A stretch of DNA of 64,000 nt, from positions 1,240,001 to 1,304,000 of the forward strand of contig NZ_CP031467.1 of assembly GCF_003368325.1 (NCBI RefSeq). Reading direction: 5' to 3'. Below are positions 55,871-64,000 of the stretch, one piece after another. Source of the stretch: Paraburkholderia caffeinilytica. Its GTDB lineage: Bacteria > Pseudomonadota > Gammaproteobacteria > Burkholderiales > Burkholderiaceae. A program made the position numbers and the translations under genes. The notes under the pieces were generated by a model that was not told where the DNA came from, ran no database searches, and saw only the letters and a program-made list of their open reading frames with translations. The stretch's first letter is position 1, and the number at the start of each line of letters is the position of its first letter.

Positions 55871-57070
55871 TCATCGCATCTTCACGACGTCGAGAACCGC
55901 TTTCTTGCCGTCCTTGAAGTCGTAAAGCGTAATGGCGCTCTCTTTCAAATCACCCTTGTCGTCGAACGCGATGTGGCCGATTACCCCGTTGTAATCGGTC
56001 GACGGCATCGCAGCCAGCACCTTGGGCGCCTCGATCGAATTAGCGCGCTTCATTGCATCGACAATCACGTACACAGCGTCATACGTGAACGGCGCGTAAA
56101 TCTGCACCGGCGTGTGGAAGCGGTCCACGTACTTCTTTTCGAAGTCCGCTCCTTTGTCCATTTTCGAAAGCGCAAGTCCTGCCTCCGAACAGACCAGGTT
56201 TTGCACGGCGGTTCCCGCCAGCTCACCCACCTTGTCGGTACACACACCGTCGCCGCCAAGGATTTTTGCCCCGATACCGAGCGCCGCCGCCTGTTTGGTA
56301 AACGGCCCGCCCGTTGCATCCATGCCGCCGAACATGATCACGTCCGGCTGAACACGCTTGATCTTTCCAAGGACGGCCTGAAACTCCGTAGCCCTGTCAT
56401 TCGTGGCTTCACGCGCGACGATCTTCGCCCCGCTCGCCTGCACCGTCTTTGCGAACTCGTCGGCCAGTCCCTTGCCGTATACGGTCGAGTCGTCGACGAT
56501 CGCGATGCGTTTCGCGCCAAGCACTTTCGTTGCGTAGTTGGCAAGCGCCGGCCCCTGCTGGGCGTCGGTCGCGACCACGCGATAAGTCGTCTTGAAACCT
56601 TGCTGCGTATACCCCGGGTTCGTCGACGACGGCGAGATCTGCACGATCCCCGCATCGCTATATATCTTGGACGCCGGAATCGAAACGCCCGAATTCAGGT
56701 GCCCAACCACGGCGACGACATGATCGTCGACGAATTTTTCAGCGACTGCCGTTCCCGTTTTCGGGTCCGCGGCGTCGTCCTGCGCGTCGAGCTCCAGCTG
56801 GATCTTGTGACCGTCGATGGTCAAGCCTTGTGTATTGATTTCCTCGACCGCCAGACGCGCGCCGTTTTCGTTGTCTTTACCAAGATGTGCAATGCCGCCC
56901 GTCAATGGGGCCGCATGACCGATTTTCACGACAATCGCCTCGCTAGCCGGTGCCGCCGCCATGGCAGCCGATGCACCCGCTCCCGCCTCGCTATCCTGTT
57001 TCTTGCCGCACGCGGTCAACATCGCAACCGCGGTCACGATGGACACGGTGTAAGCAAATTTGACTCGCAT
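55871..57070 (-). CDS. Periplasmic branched-chain amino-acid-binding protein
   Basis: A 399-residue family 6 extracellular binding protein, anchored as a lipoprotein: signal peptide with LTAC (C21), then a flexible AGAGASAAMAAAPASE linker. The two-lobed binding fold starts near IVVKIGHAAPLTGG. LivJ/LivK/BraC-type proteins bind Leu, Ile, Val and sometimes other amino acids; the exact specificity is not visible. The start at 57070 has GGGAG upstream. It heads the liv operon. Confidence 0.9.
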   Translation of the reverse strand: MRVKFAYTVSIVTAVAMLTACGKKQDSEAGAGASAAMAAAPASEAIVVKIGHAAPLTGGIAHLGKDNENGARLAVEEINTQGLTIDGHKIQLELDAQDDAADPKTGTAVAEKFVDDHVVAVVGHLNSGVSIPASKIYSDAGIVQISPSSTNPGYTQQGFKTTYRVVATDAQQGPALANYATKVLGAKRIAIVDDSTVYGKGLADEFAKTVQASGAKIVAREATNDRATEFQAVLGKIKRVQPDVIMFGGMDATGGPFTKQAAALGIGAKILGGDGVCTDKVGELAGTAVQNLVCSEAGLALSKMDKGADFEKKYVDRFHTPVQIYAPFTYDAVYVIVDAMKRANSIEAPKVLAAMPSTDYNGVIGHIAFDDKGDLKESAITLYDFKDGKKAVLDVVKMR

Positions 57071-57245
57071 TAAGTAGGTCTCCCGCGCCTTGCAAAATCC
57101 ATTGTTCGGGACCCGGAGGCCTTGAGAACGCGCGCATTGTAACTCCAATTATGCGACGGGCAATATTGTTGAAACGGTGGGGTTTTCCTGCATTGCAACC
57201 TTATTTTGAGAGAGAAATCCCCCGATAGGCGCAACCCGGTTGCGA

Positions 57246-57467
57246 CTATTTTTCGTGCATCAGTTGCACCACCGTTGCGCCCAATGGCATCAAGTGTTGC
57301 AGCGATCTGGCCCGATCCCCGATTGCGCCGTGGTTCGCGTTAGGTATTACGTTTCCATTGATATCAAGATGAGCGCACCATTCTAGTGCGTCAAAAATCA
57401 AGGCAGCATGTTTGATAGGATTTAAACGGGGACATATCATCGAAAGATCAAATAAAAGCCAAATCAC
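57246..57467 (-). CDS. Doubtful small ORF in low-GC segment
   Basis: A 73-codon frame starting at GTG (or ATG at 57440) with a natural-looking peptide (MICPRLNPIKHAALIFDALEW then PNANHGAIGDRARSLQHLM). There is no Shine-Dalgarno, and no family is recognised. Low GC and isolation suggest acquired or decaying sequence. It may also be chance. Confidence 0.25.
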   Translation of the reverse strand: MIWLLFDLSMICPRLNPIKHAALIFDALEWCAHLDINGNVIPNANHGAIGDRARSLQHLMPLGATVVQLMHEK

Positions 57468-57559
57468 AATTCAAAAGAATTTGTGTGGGAGAACACTTAA
57501 AACGGCTTCTGGCGATGATCTGGCACTTTATTTCGGCGGACCGACGAATCCGCGGACGT

Positions 57560-57589
57560 AAAAAAAGCGCGCCCTTGGGCGCGCTTTTC
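57560..57589 (-). terminator. Terminator of ispH
   Basis: AAAAGCGCGCCC pairs with GGCGCGCTTTT around a TTG loop; on the minus strand T's follow. It is 23 bases after the ispH stop and, with A's and T's on both sides, may act in either direction. Confidence 0.85.
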
Positions 57590-57611
57590 TTTCAGAAACG
57601 TCGGCTGATTG

Positions 57612-58571
57612 TCAGGCAGGCAGACCCAGCCCGCGCGGCAGCGGAAACGCGATGTTCTCCTCGATGCCTTCGAGCGCACGCACGTTGCGCACGCCGAGCT
57701 CACGCAACCGGCCAATTACGGCCTGCGCCAGCACTTCCGGCGCTGAGGCGCCCGCCGTCACACCGATCCGGCGTTTGCCTTCGACCCACACCGGATCGAT
57801 CTGATCCGGCGAGTCCACCATATAGGAAGGCACGCCAAGCTTTTCGGCCAGCTCGCGCAGCCGGTTCGAATTCGAACTATTCGGGCTGCCAACTACGATC
57901 ACGACATCGCATTGCGGCGCCATGAACTTGACCGCGTCCTGACGGTTTTGCGTGGCGTAGCAGATATCCTGTTTCTTCGGTTCGCGGATCGCCGGATACT
58001 TTGCCTTCAAGGCAGCGATGATCTCGGCTGCGTCGTCGACCGACAGGGTGGTTTGCGTAACGAACGCGATCCGCTCGGGATCGGCCAGTTGCAAGGCCTG
58101 CACGTCTTCGATGTCTTCCACCAGGTGCATGCCTTCGCCCGCCTGCCCCATCGTGCCCTCGACTTCAGGGTGACCCTTGTGGCCGATCATCACGATGTCG
58201 AAGCCGTCCTGGCGCATCTTCGCGACTTCGATATGCACCTTGGTCACGAGCGGACAAGTGGCGTCGTACACCCGCAAGCCACGCGACTCGGCTTCCGAAC
58301 GCACCGCTTTCGACACGCCGTGCGCGCTGAAAATGACCGTATTGCCGGCCGGCACTTCTTCCAGCTGCTCGATAAAGATTGCGCCCTTCTTGCGCAAATC
58401 CTCCACGACATAGGCGTTGTGGACGATTTCGTGGCGCACGTAAATCGGCGAGCCGTGCAGTTTGATGGCCCGCTCCACGATTTCAATGGCCCGATCGACG
58501 CCGGCGCAGAACCCACGCGGCTGCGCCAGCAGGATCTCAGTTTCGGCAAGAGTCGTATCCGTGATGCTCAT
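57612..58571 (-). CDS. ispH: 4-hydroxy-3-methylbut-2-enyl diphosphate reductase
   Basis: IspH carries out the last step of the methylerythritol phosphate pathway, giving IPP and DMAPP, with an iron-sulfur cluster. The 319-residue protein has the three conserved cysteines ([11 protein letters not shown] near residue 20, [10 protein letters not shown] near 110 and [10 protein letters not shown] near 205) and the [13 protein letters not shown] segment. It starts two bases after the fkpB stop, the conserved fkpB-ispH pair. Confidence 0.96.
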   Translation of the reverse strand: MSITDTTLAETEILLAQPRGFCAGVDRAIEIVERAIKLHGSPIYVRHEIVHNAYVVEDLRKKGAIFIEQLEEVPAGNTVIFSAHGVSKAVRSEAESRGLRVYDATCPLVTKVHIEVAKMRQDGFDIVMIGHKGHPEVEGTMGQAGEGMHLVEDIEDVQALQLADPERIAFVTQTTLSVDDAAEIIAALKAKYPAIREPKKQDICYATQNRQDAVKFMAPQCDVVIVVGSPNSSNSNRLRELAEKLGVPSYMVDSPDQIDPVWVEGKRRIGVTAGASAPEVLAQAVIGRLRELGVRNVRALEGIEENIAFPLPRGLGLPA

Positions 58572-58573
58572 GT

Positions 58574-59029
58574 TTACAGAATCCCGATGATTTTCACTTC
58601 AAACGCCAGCGCCTGGCCGGCAAGCGGATGGTTGAAATCGAACAACGCCGACGTCTCGCCAACTTCCTTCAGGACGCCCGCGTAGCGGCCGCCACCCGGC
58701 GCGTTGAATTCGACCAGGTCACCCGGCGAAAAATCCTCGCCGATCATGCTGTTTTCGCGCAGCGTGGCCAGCGAAACCCGTTGGATCAGCTCCGGATTGC
58801 GCGGACCGAACGCCTGACCCGGCGTTAGCTGAAAGGTCGAATGGTGGCCCACCTTCAAACCCAGCAAAATATCTTCCAACGGCGGCGCCAGTTGACCTGC
58901 GCCGAGCAGCAGCGTGGCCGGCTTGTCGGTAAACGTATTGATGACTTCGGCGCCATCGGCAAGGGAAAGCCGATAGTGAAGCGTCACGTGTGAACCGGGC
59001 TTCACTTCGGAAATGTCGATGATGCTCAT
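58574..59029 (-). CDS. fkpB: FKBP-type peptidyl-prolyl isomerase (FkpB/SlpA)
   Basis: A 151-residue FKBP of the SlpA kind. The FKBP core ([21 protein letters not shown]) is interrupted by the insert-in-flap domain around [17 protein letters not shown], which adds chaperone activity. It likely acts as a ribosome-associated folding helper. The start at 59029 gives the usual [13 protein letters not shown]; a longer frame lies in the promoter region. It precedes ispH by two bases and is divergent from radC. Confidence 0.92.
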   Translation of the reverse strand: MSIIDISEVKPGSHVTLHYRLSLADGAEVINTFTDKPATLLLGAGQLAPPLEDILLGLKVGHHSTFQLTPGQAFGPRNPELIQRVSLATLRENSMIGEDFSPGDLVEFNAPGGGRYAGVLKEVGETSALFDFNHPLAGQALAFEVKIIGIL

Positions 59030-59248
59030 GCAATGCTCGCTCAGTCGAAGCGCGCTGCACGCGTGCGCCGCGGGCGCAGTTGACGCCGCAGTTGACGCGT
59101 ATGGCAACCCCTCGGGGTGCCGTGCGCAAAGCGTCTATTGTAAGCCACATAGCGGGCGGTGGCTTGGGTCCGTCGCGCGCATCGCGGCACGGCCGGGCAC
59201 CGCGCACCGCGCACCGCCACAAACTGGAACTGGAGGATGCATATCGAT

Positions 59249-60112
59249 ATGGCCGACTATGCCTGCACGATAGATGAAACGACACTCGAAGCGGCTTTGC
59301 CGGCGCTTGTCGCGCCCGCCGCCGCACCCACCTCGGCGCCGCCGCCCGCCTGCGTCGCAGCGAACCACGCCGCGGTCAATCCCGGCGTCGGCACGGCCGA
59401 CGCCGCCGTGAACGGAGGCCCATCCCCGGCCCGGGCGCTTGTACGCGGCAAATGGCGCAAAAACGATATGCCGCGCGAGCGGCTGATCGAGGAAGGGCCG
59501 GCTGTGCTGTCCGACGCCGAAATGATCGTGTTGGTGCTCGGCGCGGGGCTGCCGGGCCACGACGTGTTCGAAGTTGCGCGCGCCCTGCTCGACCGCTTCG
59601 GCTCGCTGCGAGCCATGCTCGATGCGACCTACTCGGACTTCGCCGGCCTGCGCGGCATTGGGCCTGCGAAAAAGGCCCAGTTGATTGCCATCATGGAAAT
59701 GGCGCGGCGTTCGCTGGTCGATAAAATGCGTGGCCGATCGCTCATGAACTCGCCCGAAGCCGTGCAAGACTATCTGCGCCTGCGCATCGGCGGAAGTCCC
59801 AACGAAGTCTTCGTGTCGCTCTTTCTCGACGCCCGCCACCGGCTGATCCGCTGCGAGGAAAGCGCACGTGGCACGCTCACCCGCATGGCCGTTTATCCGC
59901 GGGAAATCGTGCGGCGAGCGCTGAGCCTGAATGCGGCCAGCCTGATCGTCGCGCATAATCACCCTTCCGGCGCCGTCCAGCCGAGCGCAAGCGACCGCCG
60001 GCTGACGCATACGCTGCGTGAAGCCCTTGCACTGATCGACGTGCAATTGATCGACCATCTGGTGATCGGCGCGGATTGCACATACTCCTTTGCCCGCGCC
60101 GGCTGGCCATGA
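59249..60112 (+). CDS. radC: RadC-family (JAB/MPN) DNA-repair-associated protein
   Basis: A 287-residue RadC family protein. From about residue 65 it follows the family: [18 protein letters not shown], a helix-hairpin-helix segment ([15 protein letters not shown]), then the JAB/MPN metal site [18 protein letters not shown]. Residues 1-60 form an alanine/proline-rich extension not found in E. coli RadC. GGAGG lies 12 bases before the ATG at 59249; an ATG at 59237 is too close to it. The role in repair is disputed. Confidence 0.88.
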   Translation: MADYACTIDETTLEAALPALVAPAAAPTSAPPPACVAANHAAVNPGVGTADAAVNGGPSPARALVRGKWRKNDMPRERLIEEGPAVLSDAEMIVLVLGAGLPGHDVFEVARALLDRFGSLRAMLDATYSDFAGLRGIGPAKKAQLIAIMEMARRSLVDKMRGRSLMNSPEAVQDYLRLRIGGSPNEVFVSLFLDARHRLIRCEESARGTLTRMAVYPREIVRRALSLNAASLIVAHNHPSGAVQPSASDRRLTHTLREALALIDVQLIDHLVIGADCTYSFARAGWP

Positions 60113-60170
60113 CGCGGCGCGAACCAGGGGTCCGGCAAGGTCGTGCAGAGTTCGATATCGCAAATAAGGT

Positions 60171-60200
60171 TTGATTTTGCGGCTTTTTTTCTGCTAGAAT
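60171..60200 (+). promoter_or_regulatory. Promoter of rpmB-rpmG
   Basis: TTGATT (60171-60176), 18 bases, TAGAAT (60195-60200), about 155 bases before rpmB. A T-rich spacer lies between the hexamers. Confidence 0.5.
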
Positions 60201-60354
60201 TCCGGTTTGCCTATTTCCAACCCCCTGTTCCGAAGCCACCAAGGCGTTCCGGAAAGGAAACGTGCCTCGAGTTTCAACAAACTCTCAAGCGCGGCTCCTT
60301 TCGGGAAACTTTCACGGCGTTCGAACTCAGAATTAGCGTATTAGGAGTGCTCTC

Positions 60355-60588
60355 ATGGCACGCGTATGCCAAGTAACTGGGAAAGCGCCGATGAGCGGCA
60401 ACAACGTTTCCCACGCGAACAACAAAACCAAGCGCCGGTTCCTGCCGAACCTGCAAAACCGCCGCATTTGGGTGGAAAGCGAAAACCGTTGGGTGCGTCT
60501 GCGCGTTTCGAACGCCGGTCTGCGCCTGATCGACAAGAACGGTATCGACGCTGTGCTCGCAGATCTGCGCGCACGCGGTGAAGCCTAA
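60355..60588 (+). CDS. rpmB: 50S ribosomal protein L28
   Basis: A 77-residue basic ribosomal protein of the large subunit, with the family pattern [26 protein letters not shown] then [13 protein letters not shown] and [17 protein letters not shown]. Followed after 10 bases by rpmG with AAGGAG between, the conserved rpmB-rpmG operon. Start and identity are certain. Confidence 0.97.
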   Translation: MARVCQVTGKAPMSGNNVSHANNKTKRRFLPNLQNRRIWVESENRWVRLRVSNAGLRLIDKNGIDAVLADLRARGEA

Positions 60589-60598
60589 GGAGTAAATC

Positions 60599-60766
60599 AT
60601 GGCGAAAGGCGCACGCGACAAGATCAAGCTGGAATCGACCGCAGGCACGGGTCACTTCTACACGACGACGAAGAACAAACGCAACATGCCGGAAAAGATG
60701 CTGATCAAGAAATTTGATCCGGTCGTCCGCAAGCACGTTGAGTACAAGGAAACCAAGATTAAATAA
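60599..60766 (+). CDS. rpmG: 50S ribosomal protein L33
   Basis: A 55-residue ribosomal protein ([20 protein letters not shown], then [35 protein letters not shown]), too short for most ORF screens. It lacks the CxxC zinc motif, so it is the C-minus type of L33. AAGGAG precedes the ATG. Terminator after it at 60804. Confidence 0.97.
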
Positions 60767-60803
60767 ATCTTGGGTCCTGCCTGACGAAGGCAAAAAGATT
60801 TGC

Positions 60804-60836
60804 AAAAAAGCCTCGCATTCGTGCGAGGCTTTTTTG
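60804..60836 (+). terminator. Terminator of rpmB-rpmG
   Basis: AAAAAAGCCTCGCA pairs with TGCGAGGCTTTTTT around TTCG, a classic intrinsic terminator 38 bases after rpmG. Confidence 0.92.
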
Positions 60837-61004
60837 TTTTCAAAGTCCCGATATTGCGCTGACTAGCTCTCCGCTGCCCACCAGAACAGTCTTATCCCGT
60901 TCGGCCAGCTTTCCCTGATTCGTCGCGACGCGTATCCTTTCTCGTTTTAGCGGCATGCTCACATGCATGGCGTCATGGCAAAACGAAAGACGGAGATGCA
61001 GGCG

Positions 61005-62603
61005 ATGGAATTCGATGTGGCGATTGTCGGTAGCGGTCTGGCAGGGTTGAGCGTCGCGCTCAACCTCGCGGAGACCCGGCGGGTTGCGGTGGTCGCCAAG
61101 CGATCGATGACCGAAGGTGCGAGCGATTGGGCGCAAGGCGGGATCGCCGCCGTACTGGATTCGGCGGACAGCATCGAAAACCACGTGCGCGACACGCTGA
61201 TCGCCGGTGGCGGCCTGTGCGACGAGGCGGCGACACGCTTTATCGTCGAGCATGGGCGAGCTGCGATCGAATGGCTGATCGAGCAAGGCGTACCGTTCAC
61301 CAAAGACGACGCCGCCGAACTCGGCTTTCATCTGACACGCGAAGGCGGCCATAGCCATCGCCGGATCATTCATGCCGCGGATGCAACGGGCCATGCAGTG
61401 GTCGCCACGCTCAGCGAACGTGTACGCCGCCATCCGAACATCACCCTGCTCGAAGATCACTATGCGATCGACCTGATCACGTCAGACCGTCTCGGCCTGC
61501 CAGGCCGCCGCTGCCACGGCTTGTATGCACTCGATCTGCAAAGCGGCCGCACCGTGACGATCGAAGCGCCGCATACCGTGCTCGCCACCGGCGGCGCCGG
61601 CAAGGTCTATCTGTACACCACCAACCCCGACACCGCGACAGGCGACGGTATCGCGATGGCCTGGCGCGCGGGCTGCCGCGTGTCGAACATGGAATTCATC
61701 CAGTTCCATCCGACCTGCCTGTTCCATCCTTATGCGAAGTCGTTCCTGATCTCGGAAGCAGTGCGCGGTGAAGGCGGCCTTCTGAAGCTGCCGGACGGCA
61801 CGCGCTTCATGCCGAACCACGACGAACGCGCTGAACTCGCGCCGCGCGACATCGTCGCGCGCGCGATCGACTTCGAGATCAAGAAACGCGGCATCGACTG
61901 CGTCTATCTCGACATCAGCCATCAGCCGCCTCAATTCCTGCGCGAACACTTCCCGACGATTCTGGCCCGCTGCCTCGAATTCGGCATCGACATCACCAAA
62001 GAGCCGATCCCCGTCGTACCCGCCGCGCACTATACCTGCGGCGGCGTCGTAACGGACCTGGCAGGCCGGACCGATCTGGCGGGTCTCTACGCAGTCGGCG
62101 AGACGTCATGCACAGGCCTGCACGGCGCGAACCGGCTTGCCAGCAACTCCTTGCTCGAGTGTCTCGTGATCGGGCGCTCCGCAGCGCAGGCTATCGAAGA
62201 AGAAGGCTTCAGCGCCGCCGTCCATGCGCCGCTCCCGGATTGGGACGAAAGCCGCGTGTCCGATCCGGACGAAGAAGTCGTGGTTGCGCACAACTGGGAT
62301 GAACTGCGCCGCCTGATGTGGAACTACGTCGGCATCGTGCGGACGGACAAGCGGCTCGCCCGAGCCAAACACCGGCTCGCCCTGCTCCGTGACGAGATTC
62401 ACGAGTATTACGCGAATTTCAAGGTGAGCCGCGATTTGCTTGAACTGCGCAATCTGGTCGACGTGGCGTCGCTGATTGTCGAAGGCGCTCGCTCGCGGCG
62501 TGAAAGCCGCGGCTTGCATTTCAGCCGCGATTGGCCGGCTACATTGCCGAAGGCTTTGCCGACGGTGCTGTCGCCGGAACACGTGCGCAACCGTAACGTG
62601 TGA
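61005..62603 (+). CDS. nadB: L-aspartate oxidase
   Basis: NadB oxidises L-aspartate to iminoaspartate with FAD, the first step of de novo NAD synthesis. The 532-residue flavoprotein begins [16 protein letters not shown] (FAD-binding loop) and has the active-site region [17 protein letters not shown] near residue 110 and [22 protein letters not shown] near 350. The ATG at 61005 has GGAG upstream; an earlier in-frame start lacks good spacing. It faces nadC-nadA on the other strand. Confidence 0.93.
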   Translation: MEFDVAIVGSGLAGLSVALNLAETRRVAVVAKRSMTEGASDWAQGGIAAVLDSADSIENHVRDTLIAGGGLCDEAATRFIVEHGRAAIEWLIEQGVPFTKDDAAELGFHLTREGGHSHRRIIHAADATGHAVVATLSERVRRHPNITLLEDHYAIDLITSDRLGLPGRRCHGLYALDLQSGRTVTIEAPHTVLATGGAGKVYLYTTNPDTATGDGIAMAWRAGCRVSNMEFIQFHPTCLFHPYAKSFLISEAVRGEGGLLKLPDGTRFMPNHDERAELAPRDIVARAIDFEIKKRGIDCVYLDISHQPPQFLREHFPTILARCLEFGIDITKEPIPVVPAAHYTCGGVVTDLAGRTDLAGLYAVGETSCTGLHGANRLASNSLLECLVIGRSAAQAIEEEGFSAAVHAPLPDWDESRVSDPDEEVVVAHNWDELRRLMWNYVGIVRTDKRLARAKHRLALLRDEIHEYYANFKVSRDLLELRNLVDVASLIVEGARSRRESRGLHFSRDWPATLPKALPTVLSPEHVRNRNV

Positions 62604-62622
62604 TTTCCAGAAACGGAAATGG

Positions 62623-62656
62623 AAAGGCCATCGCCGGAGAACCGGCGATGGCCTTT
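62623..62656 (+). terminator. Stem-loop between nadB and nadC
   Basis: AAAGGCCATCGCCGG pairs with CCGGCGATGGCCTTT around AGAA, a strong 15-bp stem with T's at its base only. It lies between the two converging genes and probably serves both. Confidence 0.75.
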
Positions 62657-62693
62657 CAACTGGTCGCGAAAGCTTAAGCCTGCCGCGCGCCGC

Positions 62694-63593
62694 TCAGACA
62701 ACCCGCATCGAGTAATCCGTTGCGCGAACATCCTTGGTCAGCGCACCGATCGACACACGATCAACTCCGGTTTCAGCGATAGTCCGCACCGTCTCGAAGT
62801 TCACGCCGCCAGACACCTCCAGCACCGCTCGCCCCGCCGTAATACGCACCGCGTCGCGCATCGCATCGAACGAAAAGTTGTCCAGCAGGATGGATTGTGC
62901 GCGATGCGCCAGTGCAGTTTCCAATTGGACGAGCGTTTCGACTTCGATCTGGATCGACACGCCTGCATTTAGCGCGAGCGCGGCATCCATTGCCGCACCG
63001 ACGCCGCCCGCTGCGGCAATGTGGTTTTCCTTGATCAGGATGCCATCGTACAAAGCGAGCCGCTGATTCGCTCCACCGCCCACGCGCACTGCGTATTTCT
63101 GCGCGAGCCGCAAACCCGGCAGTGTCTTACGCGTATCGAGGATGCGCGTTTGAGTGTGAGCAATTGCGTCGACATAGCGGCGCGTTGCGCTCGCCACACC
63201 CGACAGCAGTTGCAGGAAATTCAACGCATTGCGTTCCGCGGTCAACAGCGCGCGGACAGGACCGCGCAACTCGCACACCGGTGTATCCGCGGTCATCCGA
63301 TCGCCCTCGCGATAACGCCACCGCACGTCGATACGCGGATCGACCTGGCGCATCACCCCGTTGAACCAGGGCACGCCACACAGCACGGCATCTTCGCGCA
63401 CGATGATTCGTGCATCGCGCACGTCGTCTGCGGGGACAAGGCGGCCCGTCTGGTCGCCTGCGCCGACATCTTCCGCCAGCGCGTCGGCAACGTTGCGCGC
63501 CAACGCCGCATCAAATGCCGCGCCATACTGCTCATGGATCTCTGCGAACAGCGGCGACACCGCCTCGACCTGATTGCGCTCCACCGCCCCCAT
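62694..63593 (-). CDS. nadC: Nicotinate-nucleotide pyrophosphorylase (carboxylating)
   Basis: NadC makes nicotinate mononucleotide from quinolinate and PRPP, joining de novo NAD synthesis to the common pathway. The 299-residue protein has the family segments: EDVGAGDQTG near residue 41, TRKTLPGLRLAQKYAVRVGGG near 153 and a KENHI-type loop, with EVEVETL-like strands downstream. Its ATG overlaps the nadA stop as TAATG, so the two genes are coupled. Confidence 0.94.
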   Translation of the reverse strand: MGAVERNQVEAVSPLFAEIHEQYGAAFDAALARNVADALAEDVGAGDQTGRLVPADDVRDARIIVREDAVLCGVPWFNGVMRQVDPRIDVRWRYREGDRMTADTPVCELRGPVRALLTAERNALNFLQLLSGVASATRRYVDAIAHTQTRILDTRKTLPGLRLAQKYAVRVGGGANQRLALYDGILIKENHIAAAGGVGAAMDAALALNAGVSIQIEVETLVQLETALAHRAQSILLDNFSFDAMRDAVRITAGRAVLEVSGGVNFETVRTIAETGVDRVSIGALTKDVRATDYSMRVV

Positions 63594-64000
63594 TACGCCG
63601 CTCCCACGTTCGAATACAGCTGTGCGTCGCGCGCCAGATCTCCGCTGGCTTGCACGCGCTTCTTGTGACGCGCCGCGAAGTCGAGCATTCGGTCGATCGG
63701 CAGGCGTGCGCGCTCGCCGATCTCCCGATCCACGAAGATTTCGTTGTGACCGCGTTCAAGCACCTCAGCCAGATTGGCGAGGCCGTTCATCGCCATCCAT
63801 GGGCAATGCGCGCAGCTCTTGCAGGTCGCGCTGTTGCCGGCCGTGGGCGCGGCGATCAACGTCTTACCCGGCGCGGCAAGCTGCATCTTGTGCAGAATGC
63901 CGAGATCGGTCGCCACGATGAAATGCGTCGCATCGAGTTTTTGCGCGGCGTCGATCAACTGGGTTGTCGAACCCACCACATCCGCCTGCGCGACCACGTT
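63593..64000 (-). CDS. nadA: Quinolinate synthase, C-terminal part (cut by window end)
   Basis: Only the last 135 or so residues of NadA are in the window; the gene runs past 64000. NadA condenses iminoaspartate and dihydroxyacetone phosphate into quinolinate with a [4Fe-4S] cluster. The visible part has the cluster segment [19 protein letters not shown], containing family cluster cysteines, and [13 protein letters not shown]. Its stop overlaps the nadC start. Confidence 0.92.
   Translation of the reverse strand, partial: NVVAQADVVGSTTQLIDAAQKLDATHFIVATDLGILHKMQLAAPGKTLIAAPTAGNSATCKSCAHCPWMAMNGLANLAEVLERGHNEIFVDREIGERARLPIDRMLDFAARHKKRVQASGDLARDAQLYSNVGAA

Larger units (their letters stand above)
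57071..57611. other. AT-richer gap downstream of ispH
   Basis: These 541 bases between the liv operon and ispH are noticeably less GC-rich. They contain a possible 73-codon minus-strand frame (57246-57467) of unclear reality and the ispH terminator. No RNA gene or repeat was recognised. Confidence 0.4.

Noticed and set aside
60840..61460. Minus-strand frame over the nadB start
   Set aside because: Antisense to nadB with no family features and no ribosome-binding site.

Overview
The window is GC-rich chromosomal DNA from a betaproteobacterium, most likely Burkholderia sensu lato (Paraburkholderia or Burkholderia). The basis is composition, the dense Burkholderia-like gene content (a hybrid RibB with a decayed GTP cyclohydrolase II domain next to ribH-nusB, a caa3-type oxidase, ArgD/LivKHMGF/GsiABCD, nadA-nadC opposite nadB) and the absence of plasmid functions. 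The genus is inferred, not proven.

Layout. 1-5 kb: accessory redox and regulator genes (Rrf2 regulator, F420-reductase-like protein, DUF4239 membrane protein, SnoaL-like exported protein, an SDR divergent from a LysR regulator). 5-15 kb: core metabolism (ilvD; ribB-ribH-nusB; an aminotransferase; a lytic transglycosylase; ubiD; a LysE-type exporter). 15-24.9 kb: a PLP dehydratase, small secreted and unknown proteins, a DUF2520 protein, EthD and YggT proteins, tRNA-Gly, trmB, uppP, a DUF1439 lipoprotein, a YkgJ protein, hemN and tRNA-Leu. 24.9-27.6 kb: a loosely packed region beginning with a fossil of a P4-type integrase beside tRNA-Leu. 27.7-34.2 kb: a five-gene caa3 cytochrome oxidase operon and an amino-acid permease. 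34.4-45.1 kb: an alpha/beta hydrolase, then a long minus-strand operon (RpiR regulator, iaaA, gsiABCD, P1-family peptidase, M55 D-aminopeptidase) that looks built to import and degrade unusual peptides. 45.3-51.8 kb: an RsuA-type pseudouridine synthase, a small membrane protein, an SDR-like protein, a ferredoxin-reductase protein, an Abi/HEPN-type protein, argD and a GNAT acetyltransferase. 51.9-57.1 kb: a branched-chain amino-acid ABC transporter. 57.6-64 kb: ispH-fkpB, radC, rpmB-rpmG, and the NAD de novo genes nadB (plus strand) facing nadC-nadA (minus strand, cut by the window end).

The most interesting observation is upstream of argD. A good sigma-70-like promoter, a 16-codon ORF with four consecutive arginine codons, a segment able to pair with the terminator's 5' arm, and a strong intrinsic terminator are arranged like a classical transcription attenuator that would sense arginine. 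Other notable points are a putative independently transcribed RNA of about 140 nt between the lytic transglycosylase and ubiD, the integrase fossil at tRNA-Leu, and an Abi-like HEPN gene whose 3' end runs through its neighbour's terminator.

All calls come from reading the sequence and recalling family features. No database search or folding program was run.
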